Shown in pieces: positions 6,815-14,736 of a DNA stretch of 22,032 nt. Origin of the DNA: WTJH01 sp049598145 (lineage in GTDB: Bacteria; Bacteroidota; Bacteroidia; Flavobacteriales; Flavobacteriaceae). The DNA is taken from contig JBMYNJ010000018.1 of the NCBI GenBank assembly GCA_049598145.1, forward strand, positions 1 through 22,032, written 5' to 3'. Position numbers and translations under genes: made by a program. Numbering within the stretch: position 1 is the first letter of the stretch; every line of letters begins with the position of its first letter. The notes beneath the pieces were generated by a model. That model did no database searches and was not told the origin of the DNA. It was given only the letters and a program-made list of their open reading frames with translations.

Positions 6815-7218
6815 AAAAAATAAGAGTCCTCTTTTGGGTATTGGGCCTCATGGCTTGCGAAGAGAAAATTGATCCCACACTTCAAATGAGTATTACTCGA
6901 GGAAAAGAGATTTACTCCGATTTTTGTGTGCAATGCCACCTCCCCGATGGTAAGGGCGTACCAAACGCATTCCCCCCTTTAGCCTTGAGTGACTTTATCG
7001 ACACCCAATTGGAAGCATCCATCGCAGGGCTTAAATATGGCATGCAAGGAGCAATTGTGGTAAACGGCGAAACCTACAACGGAAATATGCCCGCCCAGGG
7101 GCTCGACGATACCGAAATTGCCGATGTAATGAACTATATTCGCAACAGCTGGGGCAATCAGTATCGAAAACTCGTCACCCCATCGGATGTTGCTCAAATA
7201 TCTAAGTCGGAGCCTTGA
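6811..7218 (+). CDS. Monohaem cytochrome c lipoprotein
   Basis: A 135-residue class I cytochrome c, the probable electron acceptor of the dehydrogenase encoded just upstream. The signal peptide ends in LMAC (Cys16), marking a lipoprotein. Haem is bound covalently at CVQCH (39-43), with His43 as the first axial ligand; Met93 in NGNMPAQG is the likely second. The C-terminal helix DTEIADVMNYIRNSWGN (100-116) is typical of the family. Its ATG overlaps the dehydrogenase TGA by 4 bases (ATGA), and its own TGA overlaps the TTG start of the next gene (TTGA). The pairing of a PQQ enzyme with a small cytochrome supports a periplasmic electron chain feeding a terminal oxidase, which is not encoded here. 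Confidence 0.92.
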   Translation: MKKIRVLFWVLGLMACEEKIDPTLQMSITRGKEIYSDFCVQCHLPDGKGVPNAFPPLALSDFIDTQLEASIAGLKYGMQGAIVVNGETYNGNMPAQGLDDTEIADVMNYIRNSWGNQYRKLVTPSDVAQISKSEP

Positions 7219-7544
7219 AAAAAAAATTTAATTTCAAAAAAATATATCCTTCTCGCCTGAGCTCAGCTGCTTGGATTTATGGGAGTTTAAGTTTGGGATT
7301 TATCCTTTGGATGACTTTTTTAGATACGAATTCCTGGCGAATTCAGTGGGAGTTGCAGGAAGATATCGACCGACTCGAAGCCGAAAAAGAAAAATTAGAA
7401 CAAGACATCCGGGCAGACGAAAAAATTATTGAAAAATTGGAAAATTTAGATAGTCTAGAATATTATGCCCGTGAGAAATATTTATTCAAAAAAGAAGGGG
7501 AATCGATTTTTTTAATCGATACGAGCGGTTTCAACAAAAATTGA
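7215..7544 (+). CDS. FtsB/DivIC-like septum formation initiator
   Basis: A 109-residue bitopic division protein. It has a short cytoplasmic N-terminus, one membrane helix (about 17-35), a charged coiled coil (about 43-76: LQEDIDRLEAEKEKLEQDI) and the family hallmark SLEYYAREKYLFKKEGE (80-96). FtsB-type proteins bridge FtsL and FtsQ at the septum and help activate wall synthesis. The reading frame offers TTG at 7215 as the only start that keeps the N-terminus and membrane helix; the sole in-frame ATG falls inside the helix (residue 33). That TTG overlaps the TGA of the cytochrome c gene, so translation is probably coupled. Finding a division gene behind a sugar-oxidation pair is unusual. Family assignment is good; start choice is inferred. 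Confidence 0.85.
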   Translation: MKKKFNFKKIYPSRLSSAAWIYGSLSLGFILWMTFLDTNSWRIQWELQEDIDRLEAEKEKLEQDIRADEKIIEKLENLDSLEYYAREKYLFKKEGESIFLIDTSGFNKN

Positions 7545-7610
7545 AAGTGTTGATAATTTTGGACCGTCAAAGCCCTGAAAAAATACTATTTTAGGCTTCA
7601 TTTTAAAGGT

Positions 7611-8381
7611 ATGGGAAAAATTATTGCCATAGCCAATCAAAAGGGAGGCGTCGGAAAAACAACAACAGCAGTCAATTTGGCCGCTGCACTGGGCGTATTA
7701 GAAAAAAAGGTCTTATTGATTGATGCAGACCCTCAGGCCAACGCGACCTCTGGTTTAGGCTTTGACACCAATGAAAAAATCAATGGAACCTATGAACTCT
7801 TGGAACACAGTCTTCCTATAGATGATTTGATCTTAAACACGAATAGCCCAAATGTTGACCTAATTCCTTCCCATATCGATTTGGTGGCCAGTGAAATCGA
7901 ATTGGTGAATAAATCTCAGCGCGAAAAAATGCTTTTAGAGGCTTTAGAACCTATCCGAGATCCATACGATTATATCCTGATCGATTGTGCGCCTTCTCTA
8001 GGTTTAATTACTCTAAATGCTCTAAGTTGTGCCCATTCGGTAATTATTCCTATTCAGTGTGAATATTTTGCTTTAGAAGGTTTAGGGAAGCTTTTAAACA
8101 CGATCAAAAGCGTACAACACTTGCACAACAAAGAATTGGTGATCGAAGGCTTACTGCTCACCATGTATGATTCGCGTCTGCGCTTATCGAACCAAGTGGT
8201 CGAAGAAGTGCAGAAGCACTTTGGGAAAATGGTCTTTAAATCCATCATTCAACGCAACATTCGTTTGAGTGAAGCCCCGAGTTTTGGGGAAGATATCATA
8301 TCTTACGATGCTGAAAGTCGTGGCGCACATAGCTATTTGGCTTTAGGTAATGAAATCATTAAACGGAATAAATCCGCATAG
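7611..8381 (+). CDS. parA: ParA/Soj chromosome-partitioning ATPase
   Basis: A 256-residue ATPase of the small (Soj-like) chromosomal ParA class. It binds the nucleoid in its ATP form and moves ParB-parS complexes to segregate origins. The deviant Walker A motif KGGVGKTTTA (11-20) includes the signature Lys11. Walker A' is LLIDADPQANAT (35-46), and Walker B is YILIDCAPSLGL (121-132). NIRLSEAPSFG is near the C-terminus. There is no N-terminal DNA-binding extension, as expected for a chromosomal type. It starts 66 bases after the ftsB-like gene and 2 bases before parB. The order parA-parB-DUF5683-dapB-lepB is, as I recall, standard in Flavobacteriaceae. A possible but weak promoter is TATTTTAG at 7587-7594. 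Confidence 0.96.
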   Translation: MGKIIAIANQKGGVGKTTTAVNLAAALGVLEKKVLLIDADPQANATSGLGFDTNEKINGTYELLEHSLPIDDLILNTNSPNVDLIPSHIDLVASEIELVNKSQREKMLLEALEPIRDPYDYILIDCAPSLGLITLNALSCAHSVIIPIQCEYFALEGLGKLLNTIKSVQHLHNKELVIEGLLLTMYDSRLRLSNQVVEEVQKHFGKMVFKSIIQRNIRLSEAPSFGEDIISYDAESRGAHSYLALGNEIIKRNKSA

Positions 8382-8383
8382 AT

Positions 8384-9268
8384 ATGGCAAAGTCCAAACA
8401 AAGACAGGCTTTAGGTCGTGGATTGTCTGCCCTACTGAACAATCCCGAAAATGAAATTTTATCCGCTAACGATCAACAAGCATCGGAAGTCATTGGAAAT
8501 ATAGTGGCTTTATCCCTAGAGAGCATTGAAGTAAACCCCAACCAACCGCGAACCCACTTCAACGAAGAAAGTCTCCAGGAATTAGCCATGTCTATCAAAG
8601 AATTGGGTGTTATTCAGCCGATTACGGTTCGTAAAATGGCTGGCAATCAATTCCAACTGGTCTCGGGGGAGCGTCGTTTCCGAGCCGCAAAAAGTATCGG
8701 CTTGGAAAATATTCCGGCTTATGTGCGTTTGGCCAACGACCAAGAGTCTCTTGAAATGGCCTTGGTTGAAAATATTCAACGGGAAGACCTCGACCCTATC
8801 GAGATTGCTCTTTCCTACCAGCGACTGATCGATGAGATACAACTGACCCAAAACCAACTCAGTGAACGAGTCGGTAAAAAACGATCGACGATTGCCAATT
8901 ATATTCGTTTACTCAAATTAGACCCGATCATTCAAACCGGAATGCGGGACGGCTTTTTAAGTATGGGGCATGGTAGAGCATTGATAAATGTTGAGGACCC
9001 CAAAGAACAGCTAAACCTTTATGAAAAGGTAATTGCCCAAAAACTCTCGGTCCGTGAAACCGAAAATTTGGTCAAAAATACTAAAAACAGAGCCCCACAA
9101 CCCAAAATACACCAACCCGCTTATTTTGAAACCGCAGCTCAAGAAATGGAAGATTTATTAGGCAGTTCTGTGCGGGTACGGATGTCGGCTCAAGGCAAAG
9201 GAAGTATTCATATTTCTTTTTCTTCCCAAGCTGATCTGGAACGAATATTGAACCGAATTAAACAATAA
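8384..9268 (+). CDS. parB: ParB chromosome-partitioning protein
   Basis: A 294-residue CTP-dependent DNA clamp that loads at parS and spreads along DNA, working with ParA and SMC. The N-terminal GRGLSALL (11-18) is the ParA-contact segment. The ParB/Srx domain contains QLVSGERRFRAAK (91-103), with the CTP-binding GERRFR at 95-100, and ENIQRE (129-134). A helix-turn-helix spans about 155-178 (NQLSERVGKKRSTIANYIRL), and the C-terminal dimerisation region is about 240-294. It follows parA after 2 bases; its TAA overlaps the next ATG by one base (TAATG). No full parS palindrome was seen in this window. Confidence 0.96.
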   Translation: MAKSKQRQALGRGLSALLNNPENEILSANDQQASEVIGNIVALSLESIEVNPNQPRTHFNEESLQELAMSIKELGVIQPITVRKMAGNQFQLVSGERRFRAAKSIGLENIPAYVRLANDQESLEMALVENIQREDLDPIEIALSYQRLIDEIQLTQNQLSERVGKKRSTIANYIRLLKLDPIIQTGMRDGFLSMGHGRALINVEDPKEQLNLYEKVIAQKLSVRETENLVKNTKNRAPQPKIHQPAYFETAAQEMEDLLGSSVRVRMSAQGKGSIHISFSSQADLERILNRIKQ

Positions 9269-9840
9269 TGCGGATTTGCACCACGGCTTTCTTGTGTATT
9301 TGGGGAGTCCTTACTCAGGCACAAAAACTTCCGGATTCAATTACTCAAGAACCGAAAACAAAAAAAGAAAAACGGTTATTGAAGATCAAAACTTCTCCCC
9401 TGACCCCTTCCAAAGCAGCTTTCTACTCGGCCATTTTTCCCGGACTAGGGCAAGTTTACACACGCAAGGCCTGGAAGCTCCCATTTGTATACGCCGCGAT
9501 TGGCGGATCGGTTTATGGCTATATCCACAACAATCGTGAAATGGACCGCTACCGCACCGCCTATAAAAGACGCTTAGCCGGGTATAGCGATGATGAATTT
9601 ATCGACTTGATTCCCGAAACAGATAAACTACTTTTGGGAATGGATTTTCATGAACGCTATCGCGACATGTCTTTCCTTTTTATTCTGGGAACCTATATGT
9701 TAAACATACTGGATGCCAATGTAGGCGCCCACCTTTTACAATTTAATGTGAGCGATCAGTTGAGCTTTGAACCCTATTTAGCGCCCGATCTCTGGCAAAA
9801 TCGGATGGGAGTTGGCCTTCGAATTGCAGCCCGTTTTTAA
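9268..9840 (+). CDS. DUF5683-domain envelope protein
   Basis: A 190-residue protein with a probable signal peptide (MRICTTAFLCIWGVLTQAQ) and a DUF5683 core. The core begins SKAAFYSAIFPGLGQVYTRK (50-69), followed by a hydrophobic helix (about 72-86) and the charged REMDRYRTAYKRRL (90-103). A second hydrophobic segment spans about 130-145 (FLFILGTYMLNILDAN). The function is unknown; the placement between parB and dapB is, to my memory, conserved in flavobacteria. Its ATG overlaps the parB stop (TAATG), implying coupled translation. The FPGLGQ-Y motif resembles that of small membrane proteins of the TM2 type. It ends 9 bases before dapB. Confidence 0.8.
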   Translation: MRICTTAFLCIWGVLTQAQKLPDSITQEPKTKKEKRLLKIKTSPLTPSKAAFYSAIFPGLGQVYTRKAWKLPFVYAAIGGSVYGYIHNNREMDRYRTAYKRRLAGYSDDEFIDLIPETDKLLLGMDFHERYRDMSFLFILGTYMLNILDANVGAHLLQFNVSDQLSFEPYLAPDLWQNRMGVGLRIAARF

Positions 9841-9849
9841 ATCAAATTT

Positions 9850-10557
9850 ATGAATATTGCCCTTCTTGGATATGGACGTATGGGAAAAGCCATTGAAACG
9901 ATTGCTCAAGATCGAGGGCATATAATCGTAGCCCGTTGGGACGACACCACTCAAAGCGATCCCCTCCACTCAGCCGATGTCGCCATCAACTTTAGTGTTC
10001 CTTCAGCGGCTGTGACCAACATTCAAGCAGCCTTTGAAGCCAATGTCCCGGTTGTTTGCGGGACCACCGGCTGGTTAGACCACTACGCTGCTATAGTTGA
10101 AGAAGCAAAATCCAAAAATCAAGGCTTTTTATACGCTTCTAATTTTAGTGTAGGGGTGAATTTGTTCTTTGCATTGAATAAGCATTTAGCCCAACTGATG
10201 GCTCCCTATACCGACTATAAAGCCTCCTTGGAAGAAATTCATCACATTCATAAATTGGATGCTCCCAGTGGGACAGCCATCACTTTAGCCGAAGGAATAC
10301 AACAAAACAATCCCCTTTATCAGGGCTGGAGTTTAGAATCTGCACAAGAACAGCAATTGACCATCAAGGCCTTACGTGAACCCGATGTTCCCGGAACCCA
10401 TACGGTAAGCTACCAAAGTAATATTGATGCTATTGAGATCAAACACGAAGCCTTTAATCGCCAAGGGTTCGCTCTAGGTGCGGTTCTTGCAGCCGAATGG
10501 CTTCAAGGAAAAAAAGGTATCTTTTCAATGAACGAAGTGTTAAACATAAAAGCTTAA
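9850..10557 (+). CDS. dapB: DapB, 4-hydroxy-tetrahydrodipicolinate reductase
   Basis: A cytoplasmic enzyme of the diaminopimelate/lysine pathway that reduces hydroxy-tetrahydrodipicolinate with NAD(P)H. At 235 residues it is shorter than the E. coli enzyme (273), as is normal for Bacteroidota. The N-terminal dinucleotide site is GYGRMGK (7-13). VCGTTGW (69-75) lines the cofactor pocket. The catalytic segment EIHHIHKLDAPSGTA (129-143) holds His131 and Lys135, aligned with E. coli His159 and Lys163. The C-terminus contains PGTHTVSY (about 175-182). It feeds both lysine and the peptidoglycan cross-link precursor. The ATG at 9850 gives the expected Rossmann start, and lepB follows after 12 bases. 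Confidence 0.96.
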   Translation: MNIALLGYGRMGKAIETIAQDRGHIIVARWDDTTQSDPLHSADVAINFSVPSAAVTNIQAAFEANVPVVCGTTGWLDHYAAIVEEAKSKNQGFLYASNFSVGVNLFFALNKHLAQLMAPYTDYKASLEEIHHIHKLDAPSGTAITLAEGIQQNNPLYQGWSLESAQEQQLTIKALREPDVPGTHTVSYQSNIDAIEIKHEAFNRQGFALGAVLAAEWLQGKKGIFSMNEVLNIKA

Positions 10558-10569
10558 AATCTTCAGCTT

Positions 10570-12273
10570 ATGAACGTATATGAATGGTTAATTTTCTTTT
10601 TGGGGGTTCAGTTGCTTCATTTTGCAGGAACTTGGAAGCTCTACCAAAAAGCAGGTCATGCCGCTTGGAAAGCGGCCGTTCCGGTTTATAACGCAATTAT
10701 TCTGCTCCGGATCATCAAAAAACCTTTTTGGTGGGTCTTCTTGTTGTTTATCCCCACCATTAATCTAATTGTATTTCCGGCCTTGTGGGTAGAAACGCTC
10801 CGAGCTTTTGGCAAATCGAGTTGGAAAGATACGCTGTTGGTTACTATTACCTTGGGTTTATGGATCATCCCTTTGAACTATAATGACCAAACCGTTTATA
10901 TTGAGCGGCCTGAAAACCGTCCCCCAGCGGTGGTCAAAGAATGGTTCAGTTCCTTGCTGTTTGCGATTGTGGCTGCAACTTTGGTACACAATTATTTTTT
11001 CCAACCTTTTATTATTCCCACAGGTTCTTTAGAAAAGTCGCTCCTAATCGGCGATTTCTTAATTGTATCCAAAATGCATTACGGGCCTCGAGTGCCTATG
11101 ACCACTGTATCTTTTCCCATGGTTCATGACAGCTTACCACTGGTCAAAACTCGTTCGTACTTAAAAAAACCCCAGCTTCCCTACTTGCGGTTGCCAGGCT
11201 TTCAAAAAGTAAAACCCAACGATATCGTTGTCTTTAGTTGGCCGGCCGACACCGTGCGGCAATTTTTTGTCAAAGAAAAAGGGGTGCGTAAACCCATCGA
11301 TAAAAAATCCAATTATGTGAAACGTTGTGTGGGGATTCCAGGCGATACGCTTGAGATTATCAATGGTTTTGTATATCGCAACGGACAAAAAAATGAATTA
11401 CCCGAGCGTGCAGAAGTGCAATACATGCACACGGCCTATGCTGCCACGGGGATTTCCTCTCGAAAATTGCTCCAACTGGGATTAAAAGAGTTTACCCGTA
11501 GATATGCCATTAGTAACATTACCCAAAATTCCTTTAACGCCCTCCTGCCCTACATCGTTGGAAGAAGCGGCTCTACTCCGGAAGACTTTGCTGTGTTCAC
11601 TCCATCGGCAGGGCTCCCAATAGAAATCGTTCGTCAATACAATCTAAAAGTTCTTGAACTGCTGGAAAAAGAAAAACAACTCAATCTCACTTTGGAAGAA
11701 GCGCAAGAATTACAAAAGAAACTAAGCCTGGATAGTTTGGTGCGCCGAGTGGCCCAAATCCAAACGCCAAATGAAACATTCTTCCCGAATAAAATACCCT
11801 ACGACTGGAACGAAGATAATTTTGGGCCCATCGTTCTCCCAAAAGCCGGGATGACAGTTGGATTAAACCGCAGTAACATTCCTCTTTACAAAAAGATCAT
11901 TGTAGATTACGAAAAGAATACCCTAGAATATGATCCCGAAGGATTCCGTATCAATGGAACCATCCAAAACGAATATACCTTTCAACAAGATTACTACTGG
12001 ATGATGGGGGACAATCGACATCAATCGGAAGACAGTCGTTATTGGGGCTTTGTTCCCGAAGACCATATCGTTGGAAAACCGGTTTTTATATGGATGAGTT
12101 TGGAAAACTTCAACAGCGGATTCAAGAACTGGAAAGTTCGATGGGATCGAGTGTTCACCACCGTTTCAGGAACAGGAAAACGAGTGTCCTACTTTCCTTA
12201 TGCCTTTGCTGTTTTTGTGATCTGGCAAGTGATTTCCTTTATTCGTAAGCGAAGAGGAAAAAAGACTGTATGA
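10570..12273 (+). CDS. lepB: Signal peptidase I (LepB), long Bacteroidota form
   Basis: A 567-residue membrane peptidase that removes signal peptides of exported proteins. Residues 1-105 form several membrane segments of DUF5684 type, which E. coli LepB lacks. The protease then begins: IIPTGSLEKSLLIGD (148-162) carries nucleophile Ser153, and SNYVKRCVGIPGD (247-259) carries the general base Lys251. Box E, GDNRHQSEDSR, is at 480-490. About 230 residues separate the Lys box from box E, far more than in E. coli, and form a large insertion typical of this phylum. A last hydrophobic helix (about 543-558) lies near the C-terminus. The stop overlaps the next gene's start (ATGA). Confidence 0.95.
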   Translation: MNVYEWLIFFLGVQLLHFAGTWKLYQKAGHAAWKAAVPVYNAIILLRIIKKPFWWVFLLFIPTINLIVFPALWVETLRAFGKSSWKDTLLVTITLGLWIIPLNYNDQTVYIERPENRPPAVVKEWFSSLLFAIVAATLVHNYFFQPFIIPTGSLEKSLLIGDFLIVSKMHYGPRVPMTTVSFPMVHDSLPLVKTRSYLKKPQLPYLRLPGFQKVKPNDIVVFSWPADTVRQFFVKEKGVRKPIDKKSNYVKRCVGIPGDTLEIINGFVYRNGQKNELPERAEVQYMHTAYAATGISSRKLLQLGLKEFTRRYAISNITQNSFNALLPYIVGRSGSTPEDFAVFTPSAGLPIEIVRQYNLKVLELLEKEKQLNLTLEEAQELQKKLSLDSLVRRVAQIQTPNETFFPNKIPYDWNEDNFGPIVLPKAGMTVGLNRSNIPLYKKIIVDYEKNTLEYDPEGFRINGTIQNEYTFQQDYYWMMGDNRHQSEDSRYWGFVPEDHIVGKPVFIWMSLENFNSGFKNWKVRWDRVFTTVSGTGKRVSYFPYAFAVFVIWQVISFIRKRRGKKTV

Positions 12274-12884
12274 GGCTATTTATCCCCGCCTATCTCCCTT
12301 CAATTGCCTATATAGCTGCCTTGCTTCAGGTCGAGACCTATGGATTCTATGGCGGAGGTAACTACCAAAAGCAAACCTTCAGAAACCGCTGTAATATTCA
12401 CGGAGCTAATGGGTTGCTTCATTTAACAGTTCCAATTGTACACCAGAAAAAAGGAAGCAAGCAAAAAGACAGTGAAGTCCAGATTTTTCACGAAAGTCGG
12501 TGGAAAAAAGAACACTGGAAGTCTTTAGAAGCTGCTTACAGATCCAGTCCTTATTTTGAATTTTATGAAGATGATTTCGCTCCTTATTTTAATTCCGAAG
12601 AAAGTTCCTTATTGGAGTTCAATCTTCAACTATTGGAACGCATCTTTCAAGTATTAGGGATAGAATTTCAAAAAAAACTCTTAAATGATCTCCCCGAAGG
12701 AAGCGAAATTCAATTGGACTACTTAAATGCAAAAAACCCCCTAAAATCCAACCACTTTCCTTCCTACCATCAAGTATTTGAAAACAAGAATGGTTTTATC
12801 CCTAATCTTAGTGTAATAGATCTATTGTTTAATTTAGGACCGGAAACCGAACAATATTTAAGAACAATTCCCCTCCCTGCTTAA
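12270..12884 (+). CDS. WbqC-family protein
   Basis: A 204-residue protein of the WbqC-like family, which includes genes from O-antigen clusters but has no settled biochemical role. Recognisable parts are the N-terminal IPAYLPSIAYIAALL (5-19), QTFRNRCNIHGANGLLHLTV (35-54) and WKSLEAAYRSSPYFEFYED (82-100), all conserved in the family. No signal peptide or membrane helix is evident. Its ATG overlaps the lepB stop by four bases, and I recall it following lepB in many flavobacteria, so coexpression with the export peptidase is likely. The stop is 2 bases from that of the opposite gene, with no visible terminator between them. Confidence 0.85.
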   Translation: MRLFIPAYLPSIAYIAALLQVETYGFYGGGNYQKQTFRNRCNIHGANGLLHLTVPIVHQKKGSKQKDSEVQIFHESRWKKEHWKSLEAAYRSSPYFEFYEDDFAPYFNSEESSLLEFNLQLLERIFQVLGIEFQKKLLNDLPEGSEIQLDYLNAKNPLKSNHFPSYHQVFENKNGFIPNLSVIDLLFNLGPETEQYLRTIPLPA

Positions 12885-12886
12885 GT

Positions 12887-13873
12887 TTAAGGGATCTGAA
12901 TTCGAACCATAATGGGCTGATGATCTGAAAACTTTTCTTCAAAGCGCTGAAACTGCAGTACCTTTATTTCAGGACTACTGAAAATAAAATCAATCCGCAT
13001 GGGAATCCCGGCCAATCGGTAGGTCGCCCCCAAACCACTTCCTTTCAGGGTAAATGCATCCGTCCAAAATTCAGATAGACCTTGATAGACCTCTGAAAAG
13101 GCATTATTGTTTAGGTCTACACAAACCACGGAGGGATGCCGATTCTTTTGGTTGAATTTCACTAAAGTTTTCAATTGCTGCTGTTGGCGATTCAGCACAT
13201 TTAACATCCGTTTACGAAGCCGAATGGTCTGATTGCTGTCCAATAACGAATCGGTCTGATGATCCAATCGGAAAGATTCCATATGAATATTGTAAACCCT
13301 CAAGGTATCGCCTTTGTAGAGCATATCTGAATAAATTCCAGCAGTTGGGCTTCCCTTCACTTGGATGTTTCCCTTTGCCACTAAAGGAAGTCGGGAATAA
13401 ATCGCTAAACCGGGAACCACGTGCCGATGTGGATATTGACTTAAACTCGGTGCAGCAGAAGCACTGTACTCCTGAAAACAAATGACTTCTGGAAACTTAC
13501 GTTGAATCAAATGTTCGATGTCCTTCGCTATATTTTTATCGGCCAACCAACCGTACCGATTGAATAAACGGACATTATAACTCATGATTTGAGCTCCCGG
13601 GGTCGTTTCAATTCGTGGGCTACCGCTCTGAAACAATAAACCGATTTGGGAATAACTCAGCAGTAACATCCCGAAATAGAATAAAAAAGGCCATCGAAAG
13701 CGGATGATCCAATAGATAAAAAAAACAGTATTGAGTAAAAAAAGGATCGGTAAAAAAAGCGTCATTAAGGGGGCGTGAACTGAAAAGCCCAAACTTTGAC
13801 TAAGGACCAACTGTAGTAAGACGGTTAAACTATTGACACAAATCAATATTGGATACAGAAACTTCTTAAGCAT
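12887..13873 (-). CDS. Membrane-anchored endonuclease/exonuclease/phosphatase (EEP) protein
   Basis: A 328-residue protein with two or three hydrophobic N-terminal helices (about 5-28, 33-57, 62-82) and an EEP domain (about 95-328) that should face the periplasm or cytoplasmic rim. All expected catalytic motifs are present: MSYNVR with Asn100, CFQEYS with Glu135, YNIHMES with His197, CVDLNNN with Asp253 and Asn255, RIDFIFSS with Asp295, and FSDHQP with Asp317-His318. Such proteins are Mg-dependent nucleases or phosphodiesterases/phosphatases; the substrate cannot be read from sequence. It is the last gene of the minus-strand run and starts 5 bases after rhomboid 2. A lipid or nucleic acid target are both possible. 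Confidence 0.88.
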   Translation of the reverse strand: MLKKFLYPILICVNSLTVLLQLVLSQSLGFSVHAPLMTLFLPILFLLNTVFFIYWIIRFRWPFLFYFGMLLLSYSQIGLLFQSGSPRIETTPGAQIMSYNVRLFNRYGWLADKNIAKDIEHLIQRKFPEVICFQEYSASAAPSLSQYPHRHVVPGLAIYSRLPLVAKGNIQVKGSPTAGIYSDMLYKGDTLRVYNIHMESFRLDHQTDSLLDSNQTIRLRKRMLNVLNRQQQQLKTLVKFNQKNRHPSVVCVDLNNNAFSEVYQGLSEFWTDAFTLKGSGLGATYRLAGIPMRIDFIFSSPEIKVLQFQRFEEKFSDHQPIMVRIQIP

Positions 13874-13878
13874 AAGGG

Positions 13879-14736
13879 CTATTTCTTTCCGGCTTTAAAG
13901 AGGATTTCCTTTTCCTTAGCATTCAAACTGTCGTAGCCCGATTGACTGATCTTGTCCAAAATTTTATCGATCGTCTCCTGATCCGGATGAGAACTTTTAC
14001 GGGCAGCTCCTGTGGGGTTTTTATAGACGGTCTTGAGCGGTTTGGGCTTAAACCAACCCAACACGGAACGCCACAATTGTTCGAATGGAATCCCTATATC
14101 TGTTCCGTTAATCAACTGGCGTGCATAAACAAACCCCAAAGCAGCTCCGCCTAAGTGTGCTATATGTCCCCCGGCATTGCCATATGGTATTTGGATAATA
14201 TCCAATACGACAAATCCAATAGCCAAATATTTTAGCGGAATATTAAATATAAAAAAACGGATGATCTGATCGGGTGAATACGAAGCCATAAAAACCAGTA
14301 CAGCCATGACTCCTGCAGAAGCTCCAATCAATGGAGGGGTTTGGGAACTGAAAACTGGAAAGAGGCGATAACTCACTAAAAACAAAAGTCCCCCGGCTAA
14401 AACACCCAAAAAATAAACATTGTAAAACATAGAGGGACGAAATAAATTCAACAAAAATTGCCCCATATAATACAGAATTAACATATTCCAGAACAAATGG
14501 AAAAAACCTGCATGGAAGAAACTATAGGTAAAAAAAGTCCAAGGACGATAGAGGAAACTCCACCATTCGGGAACCAATTCAAACCAACTGATAAAAGTCC
14601 CTCGGGGAAAAGCTAATAAATACAATAACGTATCTAAAAAGAAAGGGATTATAAAGCACAGTACTATCAATGAAATGAGCCGTTCGGCTGCATTGAACTG
14701 TGTGTATCGATATTGCAAATCACCCCAAAACCCCAT
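13879..14736 (-). CDS. Rhomboid-family intramembrane serine protease 2, with C-terminal cytoplasmic tail
   Basis: A 285-residue rhomboid protease. The ATG complementary to 14734-14736 overlaps the stop of rhomboid 1 by one base (TAATG); a longer frame reaching 15066 only runs through the rhomboid 1 gene and is not credible. Six or so membrane helices carry FHAGFFHLFWNML (74-86), the active serine in GASAG (Ser140) and the active histidine in HIAHLGGAALG (His194). The GxSG motif reads GASAG, with Ala where Gly is usual. Residues 230-285 form a basic soluble tail ending DKISQSGYDSLNAKEKEIL (261-279), similar to a conserved tail (DUF6576) of Bacteroidota rhomboids. Substrates are unknown. Confidence 0.9.
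   Translation of the reverse strand: MGFWGDLQYRYTQFNAAERLISLIVLCFIIPFFLDTLLYLLAFPRGTFISWFELVPEWWSFLYRPWTFFTYSFFHAGFFHLFWNMLILYYMGQFLLNLFRPSMFYNVYFLGVLAGGLLFLVSYRLFPVFSSQTPPLIGASAGVMAVLVFMASYSPDQIIRFFIFNIPLKYLAIGFVVLDIIQIPYGNAGGHIAHLGGAALGFVYARQLINGTDIGIPFEQLWRSVLGWFKPKPLKTVYKNPTGAARKSSHPDQETIDKILDKISQSGYDSLNAKEKEILFKAGKK

Noticed and set aside
7557..7594. TTTTG and TATTTTAG as a parA promoter
   Set aside because: The spacer is about 25 bases, too long, and the -7 box has a mismatch. The gene may be read from upstream or from a promoter I cannot identify.
9053..9060. CGTGAAAC, half of the parS palindrome, within parB
   Set aside because: The left half does not match (CTCTCGGTC against TGTTTCACG), and the bases encode an ordinary part of ParB. 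No full parS was found elsewhere in the window.
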